Below are positions 34,803 through 46,991 of a stretch of DNA of 64,000 bases, one piece after another. The stretch comes from Liquidambar formosana (lineage: Eukaryota > Streptophyta > Magnoliopsida > Saxifragales > Altingiaceae): assembly GCA_039720395.1 (NCBI GenBank), contig CM077826.1, forward strand, positions 15,123,962 to 15,187,961, read 5' to 3'. Positions within the stretch are counted from its first letter, which is position 1. Every line of letters begins with the position of its first letter. The position numbers and the translations under genes are program-made. The notes beneath the pieces are model-generated. The model ran no database searches. It saw nothing but the letters and a program-made list of their open reading frames with translations, and was not told the origin of the DNA.

Positions 34803-35204
34803 AGACCGAGTCTCCATCATCGGTGGGAAGGGTACCTGGGAGAGAGAACGGAGGGCCAGAAACCCATCTTCAGTGTGCGTAGATCTTCAATCATCGGACG
34901 GTCGGACGTGACGGTGGAGGTGTTCGGGGATCCACCTGAGGAGTACCAGATCGAGGGGTCATTCGCTCAGAGATGCTGCACCATCTTCAATGCAGACAAA
35001 GAATCTGTGGCTGAGATCACACGCAAAGTGGATGCTTCAGTCCATGTGGTGCTTGGCAACGATGGTTTCTCTCTCTGCCTTAAGCCTGGCTTTGATGGGG
35101 CTTTTGCCATGGCGTTGGTGCTCGTTCTTAATCAGATTGACGGTGTTGATTATGTTAGCGATACTGTTGAGGAGGAACCCACCACAAAGGATTTAAATAT
35201 GTAA
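34803..35204 (+). pseudogene. LOR-3: orphan second exon of a LURP-one-related gene
   Basis: A complete exon 2 (133 codons plus TAA) with the same AACAG acceptor as LOR-2 but no exon 1 anywhere in the 8 kb upstream. The duplicated block starts inside the LOR-2 intron, at 33954. Compared with LOR-2 it differs at five residues near the C-terminus (V to G in GNDVF, D to N in LDQID, R to S, A to T, E to K), and I noticed no clear excess of silent changes, as expected without selection. It could only be translated if spliced to another first exon; the LOR-2 first exon is phase-compatible but about 9.9 kb away. Best regarded as a partial duplicate. Confidence 0.85.
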
Positions 35205-35871
35205 TTTCCATTACTAGTAATCTTAGTAGTAATGAAGATGAAATCCATGTTTTTGTTTCTCCGTTGGTTTTGGATTTTTTATTATTAACTACTAAAAATC
35301 ATGAAACTTCCATGCCTTGTCCCCATGCTTGTCCCCCGATGGGGACCCTTTGTCTTGGTTCCATATCATTACAGTGTTTGATTTTATTTTATTTAGTTTT
35401 TATCTTGTTAGTGTTAGTCTTAAACATAAAATAAGATAAAATATCAAGTCGACACTTACTGATTTTTATGTATCACTAGGGTGAGGTATTTGTCTGTTGG
35501 TCATGTTATATTTAGCCTTTCAAAAGTAATGCTATATGTTACATTATTATTTGTCAACTTATTACAGATTAATTATCAACATGATACACATTGACTACCA
35601 ACTTGGTGTCACTGCAATACTTATAGTGCCCTTAAAAAAAAAAAAAAAAAAAAACACATATGTGGGAAAAAAATGTAAATCCATCATTAATATATATATA
35701 TAAAAGATGATGATCAAGTAAGCACGTGTTGATATAACTTATATCAACATCCGCATTGAGAGTTGTACTTTATTCATTAGTGGGATATGAGGTGCATTTG
35801 ACCAATACAAGAGGTACAACTCCTAATGCATAATGCTGATATAACTTATATCAACACGTGCTGATGAAACA

Positions 35872-35911
<40 letters not shown>

Positions 35912-37246
35912 AGTTGTTTAATAGCCCATCACATCACCATCAAAGCTAATCCTTCCCATTTTTTTATTTATTTATTTTTTTTAATTCCACTGTTGAAACT
36001 AATTTTACCATCTTTCAAGTTTTGTCAGTAGATGCATGATAACCTATAATCACTCGCCTAGGATACGGCATTCTCACAAATAGGTATAATTTAATAGGTG
36101 TAGTGAGGAATTTATGAATCACATGTTTTACTCACCTGATAGTCTACTAGACGAAGGTGAATACGAGACAAACCCTTGAAGCAGTCAAAGCCTTTTACCT
36201 CTATGAGCCAATTTCAATTATCTTTCTCTCTCTATCGTTTTCAATTAAAAAAAATAACTTTTCTTATAAGGTCTTATATAGGACACAACTTAATCCTAAC
36301 ATATTTAGGTTTACTTTCAATATTAATGTTTGGTTACGTAGTTATATATCTAATCCCAATAATTATGTGAATAGTAAAATCAACTAATAAATTAAATTAA
36401 CCGTAACACGTTAAATATATAATTAATTAAATAAATATATTTACATAAAGGCGGGGCATTACAAGTTTAAACTTCTCAAGGTTTTATGAAAAATATAAAA
36501 AGGTTTTCGTCCATTGAAAAAATTAATTTCAACAACTTCGTTTGTATATTAAATTTTTTTCAAAATCTGTCATTTAAGTAGATGTTTTGGTCATTTATGG
36601 TTGCTAAAAGTGACTCGATTTTAACGCAAAGAGTTTTTAGTTTAAACTTTTCGAGGTTTTATAATATCAAGGGAGTGTTTGGGTAACCCCAAAACCTGGT
36701 CAACAAATGATAAAACTAAACCAGATGAAAAATAGTCAAAATTTAAACCAACTTAGAGCTAGTTTGTAGTAAAACTAGATATTATAATACAAGTAGGCCT
36801 AACTTGATCTATTTTGGGAAATTCTCAAACAGCTCCAAAGGTTTTCATGAAAATTGATGACTAGAAAACATTATTTAAAATAATTTTGTAAAAGAAAGGT
36901 TTTCACCCTACACTCTATATACCATTGGCAGGTTCTCCCATGCATTAGCAACACAAAAGTTTTGAATGACAATATGCCACCCTTTTTCCCTATACTACTG
37001 TTATTATTTAAATATTTTTTCAGCTTATTATTAGTATTATTATTATTTTCTTTTTTATTTATTTATTTATTTATTTATTTTTGTGATTCCAAATATTTGT
37101 ATCCTTTCAAATATGGGGCTAGACTTTAAATAAATAAAAAGAAAGTCCCAAACAAATAACGTTTGCTAGTTAATTTGAGCAAGTGTGAGAATATGTGAGA
37201 TGTTTTTACATTTTTTTTTTTTTTTTGGGGTTAAGCAATTGAGTAA
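35205..37246. other. Downstream block copy A3, non-genic
   Basis: Copy of 26649-27130 joined directly to a copy of 29980-32990. Relative to the first copy, about 2.85 kb (27130-29980) and the Helitron are absent. No gene. Confidence 0.6.
35704..35876 (+). mobile_element. Palindrome-ended MITE, copy 2
   Basis: GATGATGATCAAGTAAGC to GTGCTGATGAAACATAAC, with inner GTTGATATAACTTATATCAA near both ends. It lies between TA tracts. Confidence 0.7.
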
Positions 37247-38171
37247 TCTATATCTATACTACCTATAAAAAGATGAATGTAAGAAAAACTTTTGATTGAC
37301 TAATATACCCTTATTTTAATTTTAAAATACACAACTACCCACCCTTTTGTATATATAGGAAATATAGCAATATAAAAACTATAATTCTAAAACGCATACC
37401 TTAATATATAAAACACAAATAGGAATTCAAAGGAAACGAAAACTATAATTTGTATTTAATAAATAGAAATATATAGGAATATGGAAACTATAATTCTAAA
37501 ACAACAGCCGGAACACATACCTTAATATATTCTAAAACACATACCTTAATATATAAAACACAAATAGGAATTCAAAGGAAACAGAAATTATAATTCCTAT
37601 ATAATAAATAAACAGCGGGATTATAAATTGCACTTTCTCCATCAAGAGTAGTTTCAACCTTTTCTCCACCTTCTCCTTTCTCTGATTAATGACAACTTCT
37701 CACTTATCTGGTAAGTTTTGTTCTGCAAATCTATACTACTTATAAAAGGTTGAATCTCAGAAAAACTTTTGAACGACCAATATACCCTTAATTTTTTTAA
37801 AAAAATACATATCTACCCTTCCTTTAATTGAAACACATAATAAACATTCTTTTCCTTTGGTAACAAATGAAAGTTAGATTTTAATTCAAACTCTTAACAA
37901 ATTAAAGTTAGATTTTTACTCAAATTCTTTTTTTAGAGTAACTATCAAGTTGCATGATAATATATATGAATATAAATTCTTTAAATATTCCGTTTTATGA
38001 AGAAAAAAAAATTATGAATATATATCTAAAGAGTTTTTAATCTTTCATTGTACTTTCGAATTTTAAACTTTATCTTTTATGAAAAAATATAAAATCTTTA
38101 TGTGTTTATTATTTTGTATAACTAATATTATTTAAAAATATTCACGTGCAACGCACGTGTGCTATATCTAG
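37247..38171 (+). mobile_element. Helitron (non-autonomous) with a second internal 5' end
   Basis: The 5' end is TCTATATCTATACTACCTAT. The 3' end is a hairpin CACGTGCAACGCACGTG followed by TGCTATATCTAG. It is inserted between A37246 and T38172; the sister sequence at about 33013 (GAGTATTATATTAAAAAAG) is the empty site. At 37730 a second typical start occurs (TCTATACTACTTATAAAAGG), with the following AAAAACTTTTGA and CAATATACCCTTA also repeated. The element is therefore either two Helitrons sharing one 3' end or a 5'-end acquisition. Confidence 0.88.
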
Positions 38172-39049
38172 TATATTAAAAAAGATCGGGAGTATACAAG
38201 CTATTCCCATGATCGACATCCTCAGCAATAACAAAAAGGAGAGATTGAAAATGAGAATGACTCCAAAACGGTTACAAAAAACTTACCCATCGGACCAACT
38301 CAAGTTTTTTCACTTCTTCTTATTTGCACTTAAAAAGATTACAAAAATTAAATTTATTTTTTATTTTTTTTTAATTTACATGTTTTCTTTTTCTTTAGAT
38401 AACTCGAATCCTTTTCATTCTTTTATATTTTGGATTTTACTACTCATGTGATAAATGCAGATAAATGCACCAGTTTAAAAGATATCTCAAAATTGCATGA
38501 AGGCCATTTTTTTTTTTTTCCCAAAAAGCTTAAAACAAATGTTAAATGTTCTCACTTGCAATTAAAACCATAAAAAACATTGTAGTGCCGACATGTCAAT
38601 TCATACAATGATCTTTTTTGCTTTTTGCTAATAATTCATACAATGATCTTTTTTCTTTTTGCTTATAATTCATACAGATCTTTGTTTTTTTTTTTTAGCT
38701 AATAATTCATACAATGATTTACATGCAAATCTTGACTTTGGTTCTCTCTTTTCATTTTCCTTTTTATTTATTTATTTATTTATTTATTTATGGATTCGTT
38801 AATTAATTTCAATCTCTTGTTAGGAGACCTTCCTAAGGCAACCCTAGAGAAGGTCCATTTTTCAAACCTACTCTTACTTGGAGTAAAGACTAAAGAAACA
38901 CGAAAACTTCGTATGCCACTTACTTTATTATTATTACTATTATTGTAATAATTTTGACCCATTTTATTTTCCTTTGCACCTTCAAAAATATTTTTATTTA
39001 ATTTAGTGGAATGTGTGAATTATGAATTTTGACTAATTGGGAGAATTTT

Positions 39050-39195
39050 AGATTGGTCAACCTATGGGAAAATAATTACAGTTAGTAGTCATTGTTAGTT
39101 AAATTAGTAGTTATTACTAAGAAATTAGTAGCATTTTGCACTCAACTATAATTATTTTTCTGTAGCCCCCAATCAATTAAAAATTCTCCCTTTAT
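39050..39195. mobile_element. Small fold-back MITE, copy 1
   Basis: GGGAGAATTTTAGATTGG on the left pairs with CAATTAAAAATTCTCCC on the right. Inside, AAATAATTACAG pairs with CTATAATTATTTTT. The same family occurs at 40172-40322. Confidence 0.55.
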
Positions 39196-40171
39196 TGCGG
39201 GAATTTTAGATAGAACTATTCATACGCAGTTGCGGGTGTGGGGCTTGCATAATTTTGGATCCATCCCTAATTTTGGAGCCACCCCTAATTCAAGAAGGAA
39301 AACATTGTAGGCTCTATGTCGGTGATCGGCCGTGTTGTGACCTCTTGAAGTGCCTATTGCTTTCTGAAAAAAACCCAAGAGCCACACCTTGCCAAATTGT
39401 TGCCCAATCTCTACTTTTCCTTTTTTGTTAGTATCGACAACTAGACGTGGTCGAAATTCATACGAATTTTCATCACACCACCATTTTCATACTCTTTGGA
39501 TCAATCAAAAACCTGCCGGACTAGTACACTAAAAAGGGGACCATCGGAGACAAAAAGAAATTCTCTTATCAACAAAATAAATTATCTCTTTCGAACCAAA
39601 ATAATTATAAAAAAAATTCACTAAACTTTCTAAAAGTTGTAGGGAGGAATCTTATTATGAATGGGGAAAGGCATTTTATGCTCTCAAAAATAAAAAAAAG
39701 CATAAAAACACAAACCACTTGTTTGATTCCCAATAAACAAAACCATTAGGTCGAGTGCATATAATTGTTCCAATCCATATGGATTTTTACTCATAAAAAA
39801 TTTTGGCAGGATTTTTTGGGACTAATTTTGGGTTTCATGCACGTACTTGCATTTTTTTTTAATTTTTTAATTTTATAATTATGTTTATGACGAAGAACCC
39901 TTTTAGCAAATTCAAGTAAAAGTAAGACCTATGAAAAATTGAGGAGCATAGAAATCATATCTGGATTACCCCAAGGGGATATCAAGAGTCTGGTTTTGTT
40001 ATGACTCTTTTTGGTTTTGGGGGTGTCCCTACCTTTCGTTGGGCGGGGCGTTGTCTTTATTTTAGGTGCGTTTCGGTGGGCTTGCTTTCTTGCCTTTTTG
40101 ATGGGTGTTTCTCTTTTCTCTTTCATAATATTTCCCTTTTGCCGATTAAAAAGAAAAGGGTGGGGGGAGGG

Positions 40172-40322
40172 GTGGAATTTTAGATTGATCAGGTCACATG
40201 AAAATAATTACAGTTGAGTGCTATTTTCTACTAACTTCCTAGTAAATTATTATTAACTTAAGTTACAATGACTACTAACTGTAATTATTTCCCCGTAGGC
40301 CGGCCAATCTAAAATCTCCACC
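40172..40322. mobile_element. Small fold-back MITE, copy 2
   Basis: GGTGGAATTTTAGATTG on the left and CAATCTAAAATCTCCACC on the right are near-perfect inverted repeats. Inner AATAATTACAGTT is inverted as AACTGTAATTATT. Confidence 0.65.
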
Positions 40323-40707
40323 TCAAGATCTCAGCAAACCGAGCAATACCTTAGAGTTGGGTCATGTTGAAGCAACCATTTTTGGTACAAGAAGGGATAC
40401 TCAAGGGGCTTAATTCATAGGAATCGACACCATTGGTATCAACTTGAAGAACGCGTAGGTGGAATTAAATCAGGTCCCTAGATTAGCTTAACAAAGGGGA
40501 GAATAGAATCAGCATTATATTTACAGGAAGCGAATCACCGACAAACCTAATGCCATCGGACCACAAGAGGAAAAGATGTATAAAATTATCCTCCAGCCAT
40601 GGAAGATGTAATGAATAAGAAAGGAACTATGGTAATATTCAATCATTAATTCGGCTGGCGTAGTGGTTCATCCAAGTTGAATGGGGAAACAACTTCTTTT
40701 TATTGTT

Positions 40708-41000
40708 GGGTAAATTACATTTAGAACCCTTTAGAATCTGATTATTACAAATACACACCTTAATGTTTTTGAAATTACACTGACACTCCTTAGTTTACAA
40801 AATAAACTACAAAAAAAATCCCTCCCTTTAACTTCCATTCATTAATCCGTTAAATTATGTTCAAATTTTTTCAAAATACCCTAAATACCCTTATTGGATG
40901 ATAACTTCTATGTTAAATGCATGTAACTCACCAGTCCAACATGTTCATTCAACACTTATGAATTTTTTCATTATTATTGATAAACAACTAAAAGATAATA

Positions 41001-41037
<37 letters not shown>

Positions 41038-41747
41038 AATGCTAAAAAGTTTAAATTTTCTGTCCAACTAATATGACAGGTGTCAGATTTGCTCCTTAGA
41101 AAAAATTATTTATTTAATTGAATTTTTAATTGATTTGCCAAAAAAAAAAAAAAAAAAAAATTCATTTGCCAAGTTGCTACCTCATTTGAGTTAGTAGATT
41201 TGGGCTCAAGAAAAAAAAAGGCTATGTAGCATTACTATGTAGAAATAAATGAAAAGAATTATTACAATGGGAATATACGTATAGAGGTGGCAAATGAGGT
41301 GGCACCATGGCAAATAAAAAAAAAAAAAAATTTGCACATCATTTAAAAATTTAATTAAATAGAATTAATTGTTTCTAATGAACAAATCTGACGACTGCCA
41401 CATTACTTGGACAACAAATTTAAGTTTTTTAGCATTTTTATTATATATATATATATATAAATAATCTTTTAGTTGTTTATCAATTAAAAAAAAATTGAAT
41501 GTGCTGGATAAATGTGTTAGATTGATGAGTTATATGCATTTAACATGGAAGTTGTCATCCAATTAGGGTAGCTAGGGTATTTTGAAAAAAGTTGAGAGTG
41601 ATTTAACGAATTAATAGACGGAGGTTAGAGGGAGGGGTCATTTTGTAGTTTGTTTTGTAAAGTAGGAGTCTCCATGTAATTTCAGAAACGTAAGAGGATG
41701 TATCTGTAATTGTCAGATTCTAGAGGGGGTCTTAATGTAATTTACCC
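40708..41747. mobile_element. Non-autonomous MULE with long TIRs
   Basis: GGGTAAATTACATTTAGA on the left pairs with the right end (inverted GGGTAAATTACATTAAGA), and the arms remain similar for about 300 bp each. Flanks TTTATTGTT and TTTATTTTT (40699-40707, 41748-41756) are a 9-bp duplication with one mismatch. The centre is a TA repeat holding another MITE. Confidence 0.8.
41035..41441. mobile_element. Fold-back MITE nested in the MULE
   Basis: Left AAAAATGCTAAAAAGTTTAA pairs with right TTAAGTTTTTTAGCATTTTT. The arms include TCAGATTTG.TC / GA.CAAATCTGA. It is flanked on both sides by TATATA tracts, consistent with insertion into the TA-rich centre of the host element. Confidence 0.7.
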
Positions 41748-42370
41748 TTTATTTTTTTGGAGTGGTATTTCAAAACATTAACAAGGAAGTCTACCCCACT
41801 GTTGCCTTCCCTACGTGATTGTAAATGGTACTCTAATTTTCAAATAATGCAACCAACTACTCAACTTGCTGCATGCCCTTCCATATTTCCTCTTTGGCAA
41901 TTGGCAATTTGTACTCGATATTTGTTTTTAGGCTAATTTGAATGAAGATTTCTTGTAAATACGGAGTATTGAGTTTTAAATGATCAAAATCCTCAGCTTA
42001 GAGGGATATACCAACAAGGTCAAGGCCTAAAAATCCTTTAGAATAGAAAAAGTCGAATTTGGGCAAAAGGGTTTTGTTAGGGTTTGATAAGAGCACCTTT
42101 GGCAATCGTTTGACGATTTTTGACATATGGGTTTTGGAGAAGCATGGTCGCCAAAGAATGTGAGGATTGAGTTTGGTTTTTCAAGGGTTTCAAAATTGAT
42201 AGGTTTTGATGCTAGCAAAGCAGATTTTGGTGATAACCCACATGAATTTATGAGGTAAGAGACTGCAAAAGAGTGTTATTGATTTGAAGTGCTATAGATA
42301 TATCTGAGATTAAACAATGAGGGGTTGTTCTAAAGGAAATATAGTTCTTTATGGGTTGTCAAAACCCTAA
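41748..42370. other. Non-genic spacer; start of phytocyanin unit B1
   Basis: From about 42300 the sequence matches 51172 onward, marking the start of the second tandem duplication. The 63-codon frame at 42027-42218 (-) has no recognisable domain. Confidence 0.45.
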
Positions 42371-42375
42371 AACCC

Positions 42376-43574
42376 TATAGACATCCCATTTTGTCCCTAT
42401 ATTTGATGGTGAGTTCCCGATGATGAGTTTCGTAATGTTTATTGTCAACCTGGATTTCTTTCCTGCGAGTAAAACAAGCATTTGGGTTAGATGCATATAT
42501 ATGTGTGTGTATATGTATATAATACCAATTGAGTAGAGTCCTCCCTATACACCTTTCTCACCATTTTCATTCATCTCTCATTCATTTCAACTCATTCCCT
42601 CTCAATTGTGTTCATTGTCTCTAACCAAAGTCTTCTTTATATAGGCTCACATGTACCTAACATTTGAAGTAGTAATGAATTCATCTCTCATTTACCAAGT
42701 GGTGTATGCACCATTTATTTCAAGTGATTCATCCACGATAACTAATAACTTCACAATTTCAACAACTTTTAAAATAAGAAACCCACTCCAAGAAAGGACA
42801 GAAGTGAGGAATGGTGGGAAAGTTAGGTAAATGGGAGATGTGTAGGATGGCAAAAATAAAAGAAGTGGGGAATGATGGGGGAAATTAGGTAAGTGAATAA
42901 GTTTGCACTTTAATTCTTCCTTATAAATAGCAAAAGCTTGGGAGAGTTCAAGAACACCAAAAAAATTAGAGGGTTAAGAGGGAATGTTGAGACTTTGAGA
43001 GAAAATAGAGAGAAAGAGAGACTTGGGAAGGAAAGTTCTTGTAAGGAAAATACTAAAAAAGAGAGAAGTTGTATTGAGAAAAAAATAAAAGAGAGATGAC
43101 TTGTGAGGAAAGGAAATAGCTTGCTTGACTTAATGGAAAGGACGCTACCAGATTGACATTGGACCTGAGGGACGGTTTGAACACTAACCAATTTCATTTG
43201 CAAGAGGTATGAATTTATATTTGATAATAGAATTGTATAAATTATATTTATTGCATGTTTATTTGATTAATATGTCATTTCTGTGTATTTTAATTATTTC
43301 ATGATATATGGGTGATCCAGATTAAATTAAAATACTAAACATGGTCAATGAATGAGGGCTGGTTTATTATCGGGCATTGTTGGGTGCCTAACACCTTCCC
43401 AACATATACCCTAGTTCCGAACTTTTTTCTGGTCAACAAAATTGGTCCTAGACCCTTTCAGGTGGCGACTCTTATTCATATGCATGCTAATCCTCCGGGG
43501 TTAGCACTATCAGAACCAAAAGCGGGTAAAATATAGGTAAAAAAGAACGTGTGGTGAAAATCGATGTGCTCACA
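42376..43574 (-). mobile_element. Solo LTR, same family as 21047-23194
   Basis: A 1199-bp insertion; read on the minus strand it runs TGTGAGCACATCG to GGGATGTCTATA. Direct repeat AACCC on both sides (42371-42375, 43575-43579). The sister locus near 51238 (AAACCCCAACTC) is the empty site. The family link is seen in shared ends and in the inner GGTTCTGATAGTGCTAACC-like block. Confidence 0.85.
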
Positions 43575-44111
43575 AACCCTAACTCAAACAGAGTAGCGTT
43601 TTACAGAGAAAAGTTCCAACTATTATGAAACATGAAAAAATAAAACCACCGAAGTTTTAACTAATCTTAAAAGACTTCATTTTCCAGTTCTGCTTTCTTC
43701 AGCAATGATTCAAATTCTAGCGGACGACTTGTGTAAAGCGTTTGGAAACTACAACAGCTAAATTGGGTCATACACCACTATTTCATTTTATACAGAGTAA
43801 ATTTATGAGTAAAATGCAGAAAACTACCCCAAGTTTGGGGTAAGTTTCAGTGTGGTACCCCCAAGTTTAAAAAAGGTCAATTAGGTACCCAGACTTTCAA
43901 ATGTATTCAATTTGGAGCCTTCCATTTGGTCAACTAACAGTAATTCAACCATTTAACCAATAATTTTTAAAATATGCTAACTTTGCCCTTATTTTGTACA
44001 TGAATACCCTATTTTGCTCTTGTTAGGGATCCAAAGCCTACATTAAGCTTTTTAACCCAAAACTCACCTTTTGTATCTCTTCTTACTTTGATTCCACAAG
44101 GCTCACCCATG

Positions 44112-44143
<32 letters not shown>

Positions 44144-44300
44144 ATTAGATCATAGGCAAGCAAGATCAGATCTTTTTTTTTTCGAAGGTAATGTTTTCAT
44201 CTTCGTCTCTCTTTCTGTGTCTTGTTTTAGTTCCTCATATTTTTTTTTTCTTTCAATGAAGCACACTTTCTATATGGAATGAAAGATATATATATATATA

Positions 44301-44473
44301 GAATGATGATCAAGTAAGCATGCGTTGATATAAGTTATATCAATACCCACATTGGGAGTTGTACCTTGTGCATTAGTGAGATATGAGATACATTGGACCA
44401 ATGCAAGGGATATAACTCTTAGTGCATGGTACTGATATAACTTATATCAACATGTGCTAATAGAAACAAAACC
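44301..44473 (+). mobile_element. Palindrome-ended MITE, copy 3
   Basis: ATGATGATCAAGTAAGCATG to GTGCTAATAGAAACAAAACC with inner TTGATATAAGTTATATCAA and GATATAACTTATATCAAC. Flanked by TATATA. Absent from the sister locus near 51925. Confidence 0.7.
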
Positions 44474-44708
44474 GATATACATATATATATTTATGGGTTA
44501 CATTAACTGTCCTTCAAGAAAAAAATAAAAATAAAAAGGCTTTCATGGGCCCACTTATCTAACTCGAACGAGTATGAAGCCCAATAGAAGGGATTGCTAC
44601 GGATGTGGACAGTTATAGGCCAGGCCTTGTAACTCGGACCAGGACATCTTGTTTTATTAATCGTGGACAGCATTTATATACAGCATGATGCAAAAAATTA
44701 TTAAATTC

Positions 44709-44914
44709 TTCCTCTTTTTTTTTTTTCGTTTTTTTTTTTTTGGGTTCCCAAGGTGTTCCTAGGATTCGCCCAGAACTAATTCTCTGATGTATTGTTAGGC
44801 TTCGAAGCGGGGACTTCTTTAAAAAAAATTTACTGCATCCACAAGGGATTTTTAACTCGAGACCTCTTGCTTAAGTAACCAGAACCCCTTCTACTCAAGC
44901 CAACCTTCGTTGGT
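44709..44914 (-). mobile_element. tRNA-derived SINE
   Basis: Minus strand: TTGGCTTGAGTAGAAGG (box A-like), then GAGGTCTCGAGTTA (box B-like), body, then an A-rich tail (A12, CG, A12). Flanked by AAATTATTAAATTC (44695-44708) and AAATTTATTAAATTC (44915-44929), a 14-15-bp target duplication. The sister locus at 52437 (CATAAATTTATTAAATTC) is empty. Confidence 0.85.
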
Positions 44915-45512
44915 AAATTTATTAAATTCATTCAAGGAGAAATCTAGATTTCACGGTCCTTTAAAAGGGATATTTAGAGCTTTAATCAAATTAGTCCTAT
45001 GTATCTATTTATTTTTTTATTGGGTACATGAATAGCTTTATTATTAGTTAATGCACACAACGTAATTATTTGGATACGAATCGAAGAAAGTGAGAAGTTG
45101 AATTAAATATCTTCTACTTTTTGAAACGTATGTTTTACGAACCACCACTACACAACCTTATTAGGGTCCATATTATTAGCTGGTATGGAAATGAGAAATC
45201 TGGGACAATTATACTCAAGCTTTTTCCCTCATATCCTTCGCAACTACGCACACAAAATACAGGATCTCTTGCCTTTTATGCCAGTGCCTTTTTTTTCTTT
45301 TTTTTGATCAGCGAAAATGAAGTTTATCGAAATATGAAAAAATTATAGCAAGAGAACACCACAATTTTAAAAAATTTCTGGAAAATTTTATTGATCATAT
45401 GCTCAAACAATACATCAAATTTGTGCTACAAAAGTTAATTATTACATAAAAATCAATCACATCCTTATTGTATTACACAGCACAAAATGTAGTATATCAA
45501 ATCTCATTCCAT

Positions 45513-46991
45513 CTAAACAAAGAAACCCATGGCAACGGACAACAAGGTGACAAAGAAGCTTGCAAAAACCACAGATGAGGAAGACCCAGGAGAGGTAGGT
45601 CCCGCCGCCGGTGTACTTGGTGTTGCAGGAGTGGTTTGACCAGTAGGTCCACCGGCCTTGGGCGCTGATGCTGGAGCTGGGGTGCAATCTGCGGGGGTGC
45701 CTGACGTAGGAGAAGGCGTCGCTGGAGTAGTAGTTGTTGGGGGTGCCGGTGAACCGGATGGAGTGGTTGTTGGGGGTGCCGGTGAACCGGATGGAGGGAT
45801 GGTGCCCGGAGAAGATGAGACAGTAATGGCCAATTTCTGGCCGTTCTGGCAGTGCTGGCCAAAGGTGCAGATGTAGTAGTGCTCGCCGGCGGAGGTGAGA
45901 GTGATGTTTGCTGGGCCGTTTGTGAAGGCGGTACCAATGGCGTTGGCTGAGGTGCATGCATCGAAGGATGCTTTTGGTACTTCTAAGACGTCGTGCGCGT
46001 TGGTGCTGAAGTTGAAAGCTGGAAAAACAAGGAAGATATCAATACACGCATATAAGTGAGAGAGAGAGAGAGAGAGTGAGTGGGGAAGGGAGGGTTCATT
46101 GTTTAGTTGGTGGTGTTAAAGAAATGTGGTTTTTCGATCCATGTTCTTTTACGCCATAAAGTTGCATTTTGCAACAAAAAATTTTCTAACACAATGCTAC
46201 GTGAATATATAGGATGGATTCACTAGATCTAGCCCTTGGGTGATGCATGTGGCCTGCATGCACTTTTTCAATTAAAAAAAAAATAATAATTATGCCAATT
46301 CCTTTTCACTACATATATAATGCGGTAATGGTAAATTAATAATTAATAAAAAAATTAAATCTCTTTTCTTTTGAACTAATTAAAAGAATGGTAGTTTAAA
46401 GTAAAGATTAATTGGTATATAAATGTGGTTCAAACATCTAATATTATATAAAGTAGCACTCATTTCTAACTCATGGTGAGCGAAATAATTCACTTGAATG
46501 GTGCTATATAATACTAGATATCAAAACGTTTGAGAAATGCTTTAAAAACGGAGAGCGAAATAATAAGCATTTTACTCATTTTTAATATATTCTACTTCAA
46601 TAGAGAATGTGGATTATTTTTGTAATTAGTTTTTTTTTTGGGTAAAAAAAATTACACTTTATACTTAATTTCAGTTTTCTCATATGAAGATTCATTGTGC
46701 ACACAATGTATAATATTATGACAGAAGTTAATGAATATCCCTTAAAATGGGAAAAATAAAAGACGAAAGATGAAAAAGATGGTAAGAGGAGAATTAAGAG
46801 ATGGACATACTTAGAATGTCATTAACCACGAAATTCTTGGTAGAAGCCCATGTGGTATATGCAGCTGCACCACCCGGAGGAATAATCCAACCCATGCTGT
46901 CTCCAACCACATGCACTGTTTGCGCCACTGCGCATTGTAGCATGACTGCCACCACAACACCAACAATAAGCATGCACCGACTCTTACCCAT
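45513..46991 (-). CDS. Phytocyanin A (stellacyanin-like GPI-anchored blue copper protein)
   Basis: Exon 1 is 46991-46811 and exon 2 is 46018-45513; the intron is 792 nt (CTAA|GTATGT .. TTTTTCCAG|CT), giving 228 residues. Residues 1-24 are a signal peptide (hydrophobic GVVVAVML, then AVAQ|TVHV). Residues 25-128 form a phytocyanin domain with copper ligands His69 (NAHDVLEV), Cys111, His116 and Gln121 (ICTFGQHCQNGQK) and disulfide partners Cys82 and Cys117. The axial Gln is the stellacyanin type rather than Met. A Pro/Ser/Thr/Gly-rich linker (about 129-205, with a repeated GSPAPPTTTP) ends in a hydrophobic tail VVFASFFVTLLSVAMGFFV that looks like a GPI-anchor signal. Expected at the outer plasma membrane and wall as an electron-transfer or arabinogalactan-like protein; the physiological partner is unknown. 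The intron lies at the usual phytocyanin position before the first His ligand. Confidence 0.92.

Larger units (their letters stand above)
38172..40707. other. End of duplicated block A3 and unique spacer
   Basis: 38172-38890 matches 33013-33770, and duplication ends near 38890. About 39955-40155 is G/T-rich sequence ending in an A-rich run that resembles a plant LINE 3' tail; this is weak. No gene is recognised in 39200-40700. Confidence 0.4.
43580..45512. other. Phytocyanin unit B1, non-genic part
   Basis: Matches 51235-51925 and 52240-53170. Contains a CT microsatellite near 44097-44139, a MITE and a SINE (listed separately). A 45-codon open stretch near 51280-51422 in the sister copy is shifted here, so it is unlikely to be coding. 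Confidence 0.5.

Noticed and set aside
39955..40155. LINE 3' tail
   Set aside because: The G/T-rich sequence followed by an A-rich run is suggestive, but there is no reverse-transcriptase sequence and no target duplication, so it was not listed as an element.
42910..43203. 97-residue minus-strand frame
   Set aside because: Lies in the solo LTR and consists of Ser/Phe/Leu-rich translation of GA-rich sequence; no start context or domain.
45457..45961. 154-166-residue open frames overlapping phytocyanin A exon 2 on the same strand (and the matching frames at 53115-53619)
   Set aside because: They are alternate frames of a GC-rich, Pro/Thr-repeat exon. The third frame gives the copper-binding residues and joins exon 1 in phase.
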